A stretch of DNA of 64,000 bases from Candidatus Mediterraneibacter merdipullorum (GTDB lineage: Bacteria; Bacillota; Clostridia; Lachnospirales; Lachnospiraceae), in assembly GCA_019117125.1 (NCBI GenBank), contig DXAL01000015.1, positions 1 to 64,000 of the forward strand, in the 5' to 3' direction. Below are positions 15,848-23,707 of this stretch, piece by piece (position 1 is the first letter of the stretch; each line of letters starts with the position of its first letter). Below the pieces are notes generated by a model, which saw only the letters and a list, made by a program, of their open reading frames with translations, was not told where the DNA came from and did no database searches. Position numbers and translations under genes: made by a program.

Positions 15848-17215
15848 TTATTCCATAGAGAGTTTGACTTCCAGTATCCGCCGTACGGATTCCTCGACGC
15901 GCTCTTCTGATACCGTCCCGTTCTCCACGGCGTCCAGCACGCCCTGATATGCGCTCTGGAAATCCTCCGGCATCAGCAGCATATCCGCGCCTGCCTTCAG
16001 GGCTGCGACCGCCGCCTCCGAGGAGCTGTACTGCTGCGTGATCGCGCCCATGCCCAACGCATCTGTGATAACCATCTCGTCAAATCCCATATCTTCACGG
16101 AGAATCTCTGTAATCATCCTCTCCGAAAGGGTTGCCGGCGTATTGTCTCCTGTGACGTTCGGGCAGGAAATGTGGCTGACCATGATGACCTGTATTCCCT
16201 CGTCGATTCCGCGCTGGAAAGGAACGAACGCCCCTTCCTCCAGCTCTTCCAGTGTATCATCCACATAGGCATAACCCTCGTGGGAGTCTGCCGTCGTCCC
16301 GCCATGCCCCGGGAAGTGCTTATACATGCCGATGATGCCCTCCTCTTTCAGTCCGCGGAGCTCTTCCTGTGCCATATCCGCCACAAGTTCCGGGTCTGAG
16401 CCGAAGGAGCGGTACTTCACGACTTCATTTTCCGGGTTGGTCAGGACATCCGTATCCGGTGCGGCATCCATATTGAAGCCGAGGTCGCTTAAGTAAGCGC
16501 CAATCGTCGTGCCGATGCGGTACGCTTCCTCTGTGTCGCCTCTGCTTCCCACATCGCTCATATTTCCAATGCGCTCCACGCCGAATGCGGAGTTGCGCCC
16601 TACGCGCGCCACCTGCCCGCCTTCCTCATCCACAGAGAGGAAGACCGGGAATCCCATGCGTTCTGTGGCGTATTCCTGTGTGTTGGCGAGCATGGACCGC
16701 GTCTGCTGCGGATTCTGCAGGTTCTTGGCAAAATAGATGACGCCGCCCACCGGATATCGCTCGATGGCTTCCTGCGTCGCCGTTCCTGCCTGCGTCGCCG
16801 TGCCGACTCCCGTTATCGCCTCCGGAGTAACCATGAAAAGCTGGCACACCTTTTCCTCCAGCGTCATATCTTCTATGATTTCTGCGATACGGTCTCCTGC
16901 CTGTCCGCCCGCATCGCTTTCCTGCGATGCGGCGCTGCCTTCCTCCTGGTCCCCGGCAGGCGCATCGTCCTGTGCTTCTCCGGTCTGCCCTTCTTCTGTC
17001 TGCGTCCCGGAGTCCGCCCCGGCACCCGACTGTACCTGTGCATTCTGTGCCTGTTTTACTTCCTCTTCCCCTGAGCCGCCAAAGCCGCCTGTGACTGTCC
17101 ATACGGCGACTGCCGCTGCGGCGATGATGACAAGGAGCGAGGCGACGATGCCTGCGATATATTTTCCGTTTCCGCCTTCCTTTTGGTGATGTTTTCTGTG
17201 CTGATGTCTGTTCAT
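15848..17215 (-). CDS. Membrane-anchored GH3 beta-N-acetylhexosaminidase (NagZ-like)
   Basis: Removes terminal N-acetylglucosamine, for example from peptidoglycan fragments or glycans outside the cell. A basic N-terminus and one membrane segment (YIAGIVASLLVIIAAAAVAVWTV, about residues 20-42) are followed by an acidic Gly/Glu/Gln linker (about 45-105) and a GH3 domain. That domain shows the NagZ marks KHFPGHGGTTADSHEG near 295-310 (His of the Asp-His dyad) and MVITDALGMGAI with the nucleophile Asp near 385. I start at 17215 (MNRHQHRK), which has GAGGAAATCAG before it; the track start at 17275 adds 20 unlikely residues. There is no C-terminal GH3 domain, as in NagZ. Confidence 0.9.
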   Translation of the reverse strand: MNRHQHRKHHQKEGGNGKYIAGIVASLLVIIAAAAVAVWTVTGGFGGSGEEEVKQAQNAQVQSGAGADSGTQTEEGQTGEAQDDAPAGDQEEGSAASQESDAGGQAGDRIAEIIEDMTLEEKVCQLFMVTPEAITGVGTATQAGTATQEAIERYPVGGVIYFAKNLQNPQQTRSMLANTQEYATERMGFPVFLSVDEEGGQVARVGRNSAFGVERIGNMSDVGSRGDTEEAYRIGTTIGAYLSDLGFNMDAAPDTDVLTNPENEVVKYRSFGSDPELVADMAQEELRGLKEEGIIGMYKHFPGHGGTTADSHEGYAYVDDTLEELEEGAFVPFQRGIDEGIQVIMVSHISCPNVTGDNTPATLSERMITEILREDMGFDEMVITDALGMGAITQQYSSSEAAVAALKAGADMLLMPEDFQSAYQGVLDAVENGTVSEERVEESVRRILEVKLSME

Positions 17216-17314
17216 CTGATTTCCTCTCATTTCCCATCTGTTTCTGCAGTTCTTCTCCTGAAGTGTCAATCTCATGGATTATAGCACACTTTTTGCGGAT
17301 ATGCCGGAGATTTA

Positions 17315-17345
17315 CCGATAATGGCACAACTGTTACCATTATTGG
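17315..17345. promoter_or_regulatory. Inverted repeat in the GH3/purC divergent region
   Basis: CCGATAATGG and CCATTATTGG form an inverted repeat with an 11-base centre, between divergent genes and 30 bases upstream of a TATAAT (17278-17283) of the GH3 gene. It could be a regulator site or a cruciform; no U-tract follows. Confidence 0.35.
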
Positions 17346-17500
17346 CATCCGACAGACAGCCGCTTATTATTTATCATCAATACTTATAATGAATAAAGGG
17401 CTTGTATTTTCCCGCCATTTTGTCTACTCTATATATTATAGAAGTTTCTTTTTCTATTTCACAAAGAACTGCTAAATCACAAATCAATGAGGTGCATGAC

Positions 17501-18361
17501 ATGAAACCAATCAAAGAAGGTAAAGTACGTGAAATCTACGACAACGGCGACAGCCTGATTCTTGTAGCTACCGACCGTATCAGCTGCTTCGACGTGATAC
17601 TCAAAAACACGATAACAAAGAAAGGGACCGTGCTCACACAGATGTCAAAATTCTGGTTCGAGATGACGCAGGATATCCTGCCGAACCACATGATATCCAC
17701 CGATGTGAACGATATGCCGGAATTCTTCCGCCAGCCGCAGTTTGACGGCAACAGCATGATGTGCAGGAAGCTGAACATGCTTCCCGTGGAGTGCATCGTC
17801 CGCGGCTACATAACAGGAAGCGGCTGGACAAGCTATCAGAAAGACGGCACCGTATGCGGCATCCGCCTTCCGGAGGGATTAAAAGAGTCCGACAAGCTCC
17901 CGGAGCCCATCTACACACCGTCCACCAAAGCCGAAATCGGCGACCACGACGAAAACATCTCCTACGAGCAGAGCATCGCCCATCTGGAGAAGTATTTCCC
18001 GGGCAAAGGCGAGGAGTACGCACAGAAGCTCCGCGATTACACCATCGCTCTCTATAAGAAATGTGCGGATTACGCGCTGAGCCGCGGCATCATCATCGCA
18101 GATACGAAATTCGAGTTCGGTCTGGACGAGGATGGAAATATCGTGCTCGGCGACGAGATGCTCACACCGGACAGCTCCCGTTTCTGGCCGGCAGACGGAT
18201 ACGAGCCGGGTCACGGCCAGCCGTCCTTTGACAAACAGTTCGCACGCGACTGGCTGAAAGCAAATCCGGACAACGACTGGACGCTTCCGGATGATATCGT
18301 GCAGAAGACCATCGACAAGTACCTGCAGAGCTACAAGATGCTGACAGGAAAGAGTTTATAA
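17501..18361 (+). CDS. purC: Phosphoribosylaminoimidazole-succinocarboxamide synthase
   Basis: SAICAR synthetase of de novo purine biosynthesis: joins CAIR and aspartate using ATP. The N-terminus KPIKEGKVREIYDNGDSLILVATDRISCFDVIL is the ATP-binding beta-sheet. ECIVRGYITGSGWTSY near 91-106 and IADTKFEFGLDEDG near 196-209 are family motifs, and LGDEMLTPDSSRFW near 213-226 binds the substrate. I chose the ATG at 17501 (286 residues) since GAGGTGCATGAC precedes it; the track start at 17402 is in a leader without a site. It stands alone, unlike the clustered pur operon of Bacillus. Confidence 0.96.
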   Translation: MKPIKEGKVREIYDNGDSLILVATDRISCFDVILKNTITKKGTVLTQMSKFWFEMTQDILPNHMISTDVNDMPEFFRQPQFDGNSMMCRKLNMLPVECIVRGYITGSGWTSYQKDGTVCGIRLPEGLKESDKLPEPIYTPSTKAEIGDHDENISYEQSIAHLEKYFPGKGEEYAQKLRDYTIALYKKCADYALSRGIIIADTKFEFGLDEDGNIVLGDEMLTPDSSRFWPADGYEPGHGQPSFDKQFARDWLKANPDNDWTLPDDIVQKTIDKYLQSYKMLTGKSL

Positions 18362-18388
18362 AAAGCAGAGGAACCGCAGCGGAGCGCT

Positions 18389-18502
18389 ATGGACAGGACG
18401 CAAAAGGAACAGATACGATACCGCATTTTTGAAATCCTGGAAGTGCGCTCCGGCTCCGATGCCGCCGCCAGGGCTTATGACATTCCGCTTTCTCTTTCAT
18501 AG
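18389..18502 (+). pseudogene. 5' fragment of an ion-channel gene
   Basis: Just after purC an ATG begins MDRTQKEQIRYRIFEILEVRSGSDAAARAYDI and then stops after 37 codons. The RYRIFEILEV..GD..SRxYD pattern is how many bacterial voltage-gated-type ion transporter/K+ channel genes begin, immediately before the first membrane helix. All membrane segments and the pore are gone. The coding sense is lost near 18480, where the oppositely oriented Uma2 gene ends. The family call rests on about 30 residues and is tentative; the truncation itself is clear. Confidence 0.5.
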
Positions 18503-19263
18503 AGGAACCGGATATGCCCGTACACCTCTGAAAAATCAATTTCCAGTTCCCCGTCCCATATCCTCACCGGGACTCTGGCGTCAAATCCGTAGAGGATAGG
18601 ATACTCATCATGTTCAAAATCATAGACGACCACGGTCTTCCTGACCGGGTCTATCATCCAATATTCCCGGACTCCGGCATCCAGATATTTATTCAGCTTG
18701 ACGAAGGAATCCTTCCGCTTCGTGCTGTCTGACAGCACCTCGATGATAAAGTCCGGCGCCCCGTACACGCACCGGTCGATAATCTTGTCCCGGTCGCACA
18801 CGATAAGCACGTCCGGCTGCACCATCGTCCGGTCATCCCGGTCAAGCTGGACATCCACCGGCGCAATCATCGGCAGACATTCCCCGCCCTTCTCCAATAC
18901 ATGCGTCAGCATCCTGCTGTAGATAAACCCGGCGATAAGCTGATGTGCGCTCGTCGGCGACGACATCTCGTATATCACACCGTCAATCAGCTCGATACGG
19001 ACATCATCCGGATATGCATAATAGTCTTCCAGAGTATACTCGCCCTGCTTTTTCGTTCCATAGGAAACAGACTCTCTTACCGCCATGGGCTGTCTTTCCC
19101 CCAGCACACGCTCCAGCGCCATGATGGTGTCATATCTGGGGGTCATGGTGATGCCGCCCAGTACTTTCTGCACGGTCCCTACCGGGACCCCGGAAAGCTC
19201 CGCAATCTGCGCGTAAGAATAGCCAAGCTCCCGCTTCCTCTCCTGCATCTCTTTAATCGTCAT
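18475..19263 (-). CDS. Uma2-family PD-(D/E)XK protein with N-terminal HTH
   Basis: A 262-residue protein. The N-terminal 60 residues are an XRE-like helix-turn-helix (MTIKEMQERKRELGYSYAQIAELSGVPVGTVQKVLGG). The rest is the Uma2 restriction-endonuclease fold: IELIDGVIYEMSSPTSAHQLIAG near 91-113, VQPDVLIVCDRDKI near 148-161 (Asp), APDFIIEVLSDSTKRKD near 168-184 (ExL and Lys) and EYWMIDPVRKTVVVYDFE near 200-217. Uma2 proteins are abundant in cyanobacteria and some Firmicutes; their role is unsettled. I start at ATG 19263 because GGAAAGGGGAAACAGTCA precedes it. It replaces the body of a channel gene at its 3' side. Confidence 0.85.
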   Translation of the reverse strand: MTIKEMQERKRELGYSYAQIAELSGVPVGTVQKVLGGITMTPRYDTIMALERVLGERQPMAVRESVSYGTKKQGEYTLEDYYAYPDDVRIELIDGVIYEMSSPTSAHQLIAGFIYSRMLTHVLEKGGECLPMIAPVDVQLDRDDRTMVQPDVLIVCDRDKIIDRCVYGAPDFIIEVLSDSTKRKDSFVKLNKYLDAGVREYWMIDPVRKTVVVYDFEHDEYPILYGFDARVPVRIWDGELEIDFSEVYGHIRFLYERESGMS

Positions 19264-19639
19264 TGACTGTTTCCCCTTTCCGTTTCGTATCCATATAATA
19301 CGATATATCCATCCAAATATCAACCGTTTTTCTCTAATATATCCATATTTTATCCATTTTATTTTCTTCCATCGTGCAGAGAAACTTCTGTTTTTCTCGA
19401 AAAGTATTGAAAATCAGCCGAATTTATAGCAGACTATATTAAATATGATGTTTGGGTCAAAAGAGGGCTTTACGAAATGACAGCAGAAATCACCACATAC
19501 ATAGCATAATTCTGCCCTTTTTTCCTATCAAACTGAAAACCACGCAAAACAGAAGGCGTATTATGTCCGATTTATAACGGACTGGATGCGTCTTTTTCTA
19601 TTTTGCATTAAAAATCTATAGAAGGGACGGAGCAAAGCG
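19264..19639. other. AT-rich intergenic region with a terminator-like hairpin
   Basis: A 376-base gap without a credible gene. It contains GCAGAA..TTCTGC followed by CCCTTTTTTCC (near 19484-19524) and a longer imperfect hairpin AAGGCGTATTATGTCCG/CGGACTGGATGCGTCTT (19553-19593) followed by TTTTTC. The second may terminate transcripts upstream of the signal-peptide stub. I see no tRNA or recognisable riboswitch. Confidence 0.4.
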
Positions 19640-19900
19640 ATGAAAGCAAAGAAACGATTTTGGGGTATGGTGCTGGCAATCTGCCTTGTGGCGGGACTTA
19701 TGCCGAGAACTGCTTTGGCGGCGGGAACAGACACAGGAAAGGCAAGAGAAAATAGAACAGATAAATCAGCTATGCGCCCTGGGGAATGCAACGCCACGGG
19801 GCGCATTTGCTATCCCTGTCTAAATCATACATTTCGTCCTCACTCGCCTGCCGCCACACTGCAGTCAGGGCATAAAAAATCGCCGCCTGCAGTCAGGTGA
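19640..19900 (+). pseudogene. Signal-peptide stub of a secreted protein
   Basis: The ORF begins with a classic secretion signal, MKAKKRFWGMVLAICLVAGLMPRTALAAG (A-L-A cleavage site near residue 27). GTDTGKA follows, and then the sequence turns into apparently non-coding translation rich in His/Pro/Arg (ATGRICYPCLNHTFRPHSPAATLQSGHKK), which runs into a terminator. In Lachnospiraceae this leader type belongs to long cell-surface repeat proteins. The most economical reading is a 5' remnant of about 35 codons left by a deletion. GAAGGGACGGAGCAAAGCG precedes the ATG. Confidence 0.6.
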
Positions 19901-19908
19901 CGATTTTT
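19875..19908. terminator. Bidirectional intrinsic terminator
   Basis: AAAAATCGCCGCCTG pairs with CAGGTGACGATTTTT (one mismatch, one wobble) around a CAGT loop. It ends the toxin-antitoxin operon on the minus strand (toxin stop at 19926) and any transcript of the stub on the plus strand. Confidence 0.75.
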
Positions 19909-19925
19909 CTTCTGATATTCTGTTG

Positions 19926-20243
19926 TCAGTGAATGAGCCAACTATAATCCTTGCGGCAGTCAAGGATATATTCTACATAAACCGTATCATCCTGGATTTG
20001 GTAAAGGACAAAATACCACTTCTCAACAAACATCTTGTGATATTTATTCGGCGTGATATACAGTTCCTCAAAGTAAGGGAAACGCTGCGGCATCTGCTTT
20101 AGAGAGCGCATCGCCGCCATAATCTCTTTTTTCTTTGCCGCCGCTGCCTCTTTATTGACCTGCGCCATAAAGCGTATATGCGTTCCTAACATCCTTTTTG
20201 CCCTGTCGGAAACAATGACTTTGTATTTGCTGTTTGATACCAT
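19926..20243 (-). CDS. RelE/ParE-type toxin
   Basis: The toxin of a type II toxin-antitoxin pair, 105 residues. The N-terminal YKVIVSDRAKRMLGTHIRFMAQVNKEAAAAKKKEIMAAMRSLKQMPQRFPYF is the two-helix hairpin of the RelE/ParE superfamily. A C-terminal sheet follows with YHKMFVEKWYFVLYQIQDDTVYVEYILDCRKDY. Whether it is an mRNA interferase or a gyrase poison is not decidable; the Arg in CRKDY may be catalytic. Its GGAGGT ribosome binding site is embedded in the last codons of the antitoxin gene, three bases before the start, so production is coupled to the antitoxin. Confidence 0.88.
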   Translation of the reverse strand: MVSNSKYKVIVSDRAKRMLGTHIRFMAQVNKEAAAAKKKEIMAAMRSLKQMPQRFPYFEELYITPNKYHKMFVEKWYFVLYQIQDDTVYVEYILDCRKDYSWLIH

Positions 20244-20246
20244 ACG

Positions 20247-20513
20247 CTATACCTCCGCAATCACTTCATCCAGATAAGCGTCCAGTTCATCAAGCGTACA
20301 GCCAGTTCTTCCCGCCATCCTGTCCTCCTCAACCGCAAGCAGTTCCTCACGGAGTTTCAGCATCTTCTCCCTGCGGTTAAAGGTTTCCATATCCATAACG
20401 ACCAAATCTCCCTCGCCATTCTTGGTAAGGAAAACCGGCTCTGCGGTCTTTCTGCACATTTCGGCAATCTCGTTGTAATTCTGGCGGATTGCTGCAGATG
20501 GACGAATAATCAT
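20247..20513 (-). CDS. Phd/YefM-type antitoxin
   Basis: Antitoxin and autorepressor for the toxin downstream, 88 residues. The N-terminal Phd/YefM DNA-binding fold is MIIRPSAAIRQNYNEIAEMCRKTAEPVFLTKNGEGDLVVMDMETFNRREKML; the acidic C-terminal tail (RTGCTLDELDAYLDEVIAEV) is the usual toxin-wrapping part. The track start at 20519 is a GTG; I prefer the ATG at 20513, placed 7 bases behind AGGAGG. The promoter at 20558-20586 and flanking TGGTAG/CTACCA repeats suggest autoregulation. Confidence 0.88.
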   Translation of the reverse strand: MIIRPSAAIRQNYNEIAEMCRKTAEPVFLTKNGEGDLVVMDMETFNRREKMLKLREELLAVEEDRMAGRTGCTLDELDAYLDEVIAEV

Positions 20514-20536
20514 AGCCACACCTCCTGTTTTGCATT

Positions 20537-20586
20537 TGGTAGTATTATTCTAACCATATTGTACTCGTTTTGTGCTACCATTTCAA
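20537..20586 (-). promoter_or_regulatory. Promoter and inverted repeats of the toxin-antitoxin operon
   Basis: On the minus strand TTGAAA and TACAAT are spaced by 17 bases (20558-20586). CTACCA at 20575-20580 lies in the spacer and TGGTAG at 20537-20542 downstream of the -10, an arrangement expected for antitoxin operators. Confidence 0.6.
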
Positions 20587-20616
20587 TATGCACAGATATA
20601 TTTTGCACAGAAATAT

Positions 20617-21474
20617 TTACAAATTACAATCGCAGAAATATTTACAATTTATAATCGTTTCAAGGTCATACAGATACAATCCTTCTGATTTCCCGGCTTC
20701 TTCTCTCAACTTGTCGTCAAAACCGGATTCGGAAAACAGGGCATACCAGAACTTCGCTTTTCCTTTCAGGGGAGAAAGTTTTGCTGCTGTATCCAGGTAC
20801 TCCTTCGCATCTTTTCCGACTGCGAGCAGGTCAATCTCCGTTTCAGCCACTCTGAGCCTGCTGTCCGTACTATTGTCACGGACGGTGGTCTTCCCCCACC
20901 AGCGCCCCATCTTTGTATACCGAAACGGCAGGGCATTTTTCTTCTGCTGTTCCCGGACAAATTCTCTGCAGATGTCTTCAAACACAGGCGAGGCGAACTC
21001 ATGCAGCGCAGGCTCTACGAGATAATCATAAACGCCTTCTGTATCCCCATCCTCAAGCTGTGAAATATTTGCATATCCAAATGCATACCAGAAGCGGAAG
21101 AAATTGTCAGTCAGCCGGTAACGTCCGCGATTGATATTTGCCCGCTCTTTTATTCCGGTATCAACCGAAAACTCACGCTCCACAATTCCCAGTTCTATCA
21201 GGTTTTTCAGATAGACACTTGTTTTTGAGGTGTCTTCTACAAGGGATTTCCGGCTGATGTCATTCAGCCTCGTATTGCCGAGTGCGATTGCCTCGATAAT
21301 GGAATTGTAGATGGGAGTCTCCCGGAGTTCCTGATGGAGCAGGAATTCTACTTCACTGTAAAGCACGGAACCTTTCGTCAGGATATTTTGTTTGATATTC
21401 TCCGCAATGGAACATTCCGGACGGAACTGATTCAGATAGTGCGGAATACCGCCAAGCACCGCATAGGCAATCAC
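20617..21474 (-). pseudogene. DUF234 ATP-binding protein lacking its P-loop half
   Basis: The readable part (285 codons) is the C-terminal half of the archaeal/bacterial AAA-type ATPase family with DUF234: VIAYAVLGGIPHYLNQF, then the winged helix SIIEAIALGNTRLNDISRKSLVEDTSKTSVYLKNLIELGIVERE. A DUF234 nuclease-like domain follows (YRLTDNFFRFWYAF... GRWWGKTTVRDN... EIDLLAVG). Full-length members have about 450 residues with a Walker A/B domain first; here a stop codon (TAG) lies six codons before the GTG and no P-loop is found upstream. It is therefore a 5'-truncated remnant, in the accessory patch next to the toxin-antitoxin pair. Confidence 0.75.
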
Positions 21475-21563
21475 CTTATCTCTCTTTATCTAATCATGAT
21501 TTACTAAATCCTGATTTGATATTATCGCGCCCGTAAACATATGAATTTTTAAGTGTTTTTTCC

Positions 21564-21697
21564 GGGCTGGCGCCCTATGTCAAATCACAAGAACCCCCTG
21601 CGAAAAATGCAAGCACTCTCGAATGGTGTACTTCGCCGTGCGCAACTTCGGTTCCGCGGTTTCACCGCTTCACCTCAGTCGCGGGCTGGCGCCCTAT
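21564..21697. repeat. Direct repeats GGGCTGGCGCCCTAT
   Basis: Identical 15-mers at 21564-21578 and 21683-21697. Each is followed by a diverged segment ending in AAAATGCAAGCACTCTC and AGAATGTAAACACTCTT respectively, and then by CGCCGTGCG / CACGGCTTGTTGCCG. The two units look like duplicated, diverged copies in a gap of 304 bases that has no gene. Confidence 0.5.
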
Positions 21698-21699
21698 AC

Positions 21700-21760
21700 G
21701 AAAACAGAAAAAGATTCCGGGAAGAATGTAAACACTCTTCCCGAAACCTTTCCTGTTTTC
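21700..21760 (-). terminator. Long imperfect hairpin downstream of the ABC exporter operon
   Basis: GAAAACAGAAAAAGATTCCGGGAAGA pairs with TCTTCCCGAAACCTTTCCTGTTTTC, a stem of about 25 bp around ATGTAAACAC. It lies 19 bases beyond the stop at 21779 and probably ends the MarR-ABC-ABC transcript, with TTTTC as the trailing run. Confidence 0.6.
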
Positions 21761-21778
21761 ACGCACGGCTTGTTGCCG

Positions 21779-23707
21779 TCACGAAAGCTCCAGTTTCCCT
21801 GTATAGAGCTGATAGTAGGTTCCTTTGAGTTTGAGGAGTTCGTCGTGTGTGCCTCTTTCGATGATGCGCCCGTGTTCGAGCACCATGATGGCATCGCTGT
21901 TGCGTATCGTCGAGAGTCTGTGGGCGATGACGAATACGGTCCTGCCTTTCATCAGGTTATCCATGCCCTGCTGGACAATCTGCTCGGTCCTGGTATCGAT
22001 GGAGGATGTCGCCTCATCGAGGATGAGCACCGGCGGGTCTGCGATGGCAGCGCGGGCAATGGCAAGGAGCTGTCTCTGACCCTGGGACAGTTCTTCTCCG
22101 TCGCCGCTCAAGTGAGTGTCATACCCCTGGGGCAGCATGCGGATGAACCCGTCTGCATGGGCAAGTTTTGCAGCCTTTACCACTTCTTCGTCGGTGGCAT
22201 CCAGCTTTCCGTACCGGATATTGTCTTTGATGGTCCCGGTGAAGAGATGGGTATCCTGGAGCACGATGCCCAGTGAATGGCGCAGGTCCGCCTTCTTTAT
22301 TTTATTGATATTAATGTCGTCGTACCGTATCTTTCCGTCCGCCACATCGTAGAACCGGTTGATGAGGTTCGTGATGGTGGTCTTGCCCGCGCCGGTAGAG
22401 CCGACGAAGGCAATCTTCTGCCCGGGCTTCGCGTACAGAGTCAGGTCATGGAGCACCATATGGTCCGGCGTGTACCCGAAGGTCATGTCGTAGAACCGCA
22501 CATCGCCTTTTAATTCCTGATACGTGATGGTCCCGTCCGCCTGATGGGGATGCTTCCACGCCCACAGACCGGTGCGCTCTTTGCATTCCGTAAGGCTTCC
22601 GTCTTCCTGCCGCTTCGCGTTGACGAGCGTCACATAACCGTCGTCCACTTCCGGCTCCTCATCCATCATGTTGAAGATACGCTCTGCTCCGGCAAGCGCC
22701 ATGATGATGGAGTTGAACTGCTGCGCCACCTGCATGAAGGGCTGGGTAAAGCTCTTGGTGAACTGCAGGTAGGATGCCATGACGCCCAGCGTGATATTGC
22801 CGATGCCCGCCACGGACAGGAATCCACCGAACACGGCTGTGAGCACGAACTGGAGGTTCCCCAGGTTTCCGATGATGGGTCCCATCATGCTGGCAAATGT
22901 ATGCGCCCTGGATGCGCTCGTAAAGAGTTCCTCGTTCAGTTCGTCAAACTCCCGCTCTGATATCTTCTCGTGGTTGAATACTTTGATGACTCTCTGCCCG
23001 TTCATCCGCTCCTCGACGAATCCGGTGATGTTGGCAAGGTCGAGCTGCTGGCGGATGAAATATTTCCCGCTGTTCCCCGTGACGACCCGGGAGACCACGG
23101 TCATCACCAGTATCATCAACACGGCGAGCGCCGTCAGGATGGGGCTTAAGACCAGCATGGAGATAAAGGTCACCACAATGGTAAACGCCGACATGAGCAC
23201 CTGGGGGATGGACTGGTTTATCATCTGCCGGAGGGTATCCGTGTCATTCGTGTAAAGACTCATGATGGAGCCGTTGGTATTCTGGTCGAAGTAGCGGATG
23301 GGCAGCGTCTGCATGTGCTCGAACATCTCGTCGCGGACACGCTTCAGCACGCCCTGCCCGATTATGACCATCATCCTGCTGTAGATAAATGTAGAGATGA
23401 CGCCGCACAGGAAGATGGTCCCGAGTATCATGAGCGCCTGATACAGTTCCGTATAATCCGGGTTCTGCTGCCCAATCAGCGGGATGATAAAGTCATCCAG
23501 AAGGAATTTCAGCGACAGCGATACGGATATCGACGCCACCGAACTCATCAAGATGCAGATGAGCACGATGATGAACTGCACCTTATAGGTCCCGACTACA
23601 TAGCCGAGCAGACGCTTCGCCGTCTTGATGGTGCCCTTTGTGACTGCCGGACCGCCGCCGGCTCTCTGTTTCACCGGGTGTACCGTAGTGTTTGTCGATT
23701 CACTCAT
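21779..23707 (-). CDS. ABC exporter half-transporter, canonical ATPase site
   Basis: One half of a heterodimeric multidrug or lipid-type exporter. Six membrane segments occupy about residues 30-340 and a nucleotide-binding domain about 395-635. Walker A is VGSTGAGKTTITNLI near 428, signature LSQGQRQLLAIARAA near 531, Walker B VLILDEATSSID near 553 with the catalytic Glu, and the H-loop VIAHRLSTI near 590. A loop between membrane and ATPase parts (about 355-385, GYVTLVNAKRQEDGSLTECKERTGLWAW) is longer than usual, as in Lachnospiraceae exporters. It overlaps the upstream half-transporter by 8 bases. Confidence 0.93.
   Translation of the reverse strand: MSESTNTTVHPVKQRAGGGPAVTKGTIKTAKRLLGYVVGTYKVQFIIVLICILMSSVASISVSLSLKFLLDDFIIPLIGQQNPDYTELYQALMILGTIFLCGVISTFIYSRMMVIIGQGVLKRVRDEMFEHMQTLPIRYFDQNTNGSIMSLYTNDTDTLRQMINQSIPQVLMSAFTIVVTFISMLVLSPILTALAVLMILVMTVVSRVVTGNSGKYFIRQQLDLANITGFVEERMNGQRVIKVFNHEKISEREFDELNEELFTSASRAHTFASMMGPIIGNLGNLQFVLTAVFGGFLSVAGIGNITLGVMASYLQFTKSFTQPFMQVAQQFNSIIMALAGAERIFNMMDEEPEVDDGYVTLVNAKRQEDGSLTECKERTGLWAWKHPHQADGTITYQELKGDVRFYDMTFGYTPDHMVLHDLTLYAKPGQKIAFVGSTGAGKTTITNLINRFYDVADGKIRYDDININKIKKADLRHSLGIVLQDTHLFTGTIKDNIRYGKLDATDEEVVKAAKLAHADGFIRMLPQGYDTHLSGDGEELSQGQRQLLAIARAAIADPPVLILDEATSSIDTRTEQIVQQGMDNLMKGRTVFVIAHRLSTIRNSDAIMVLEHGRIIERGTHDELLKLKGTYYQLYTGKLELS

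Noticed and set aside
17276-17500. Purine riboswitch before purC
   Set aside because: No three-way-junction consensus found; only an inverted repeat and AT-rich promoter-like sequence.
19264-19639. tRNA or insertion sequence ends in the accessory patch
   Set aside because: No cloverleaf, no terminal inverted repeats and no transposase reading frame could be identified.
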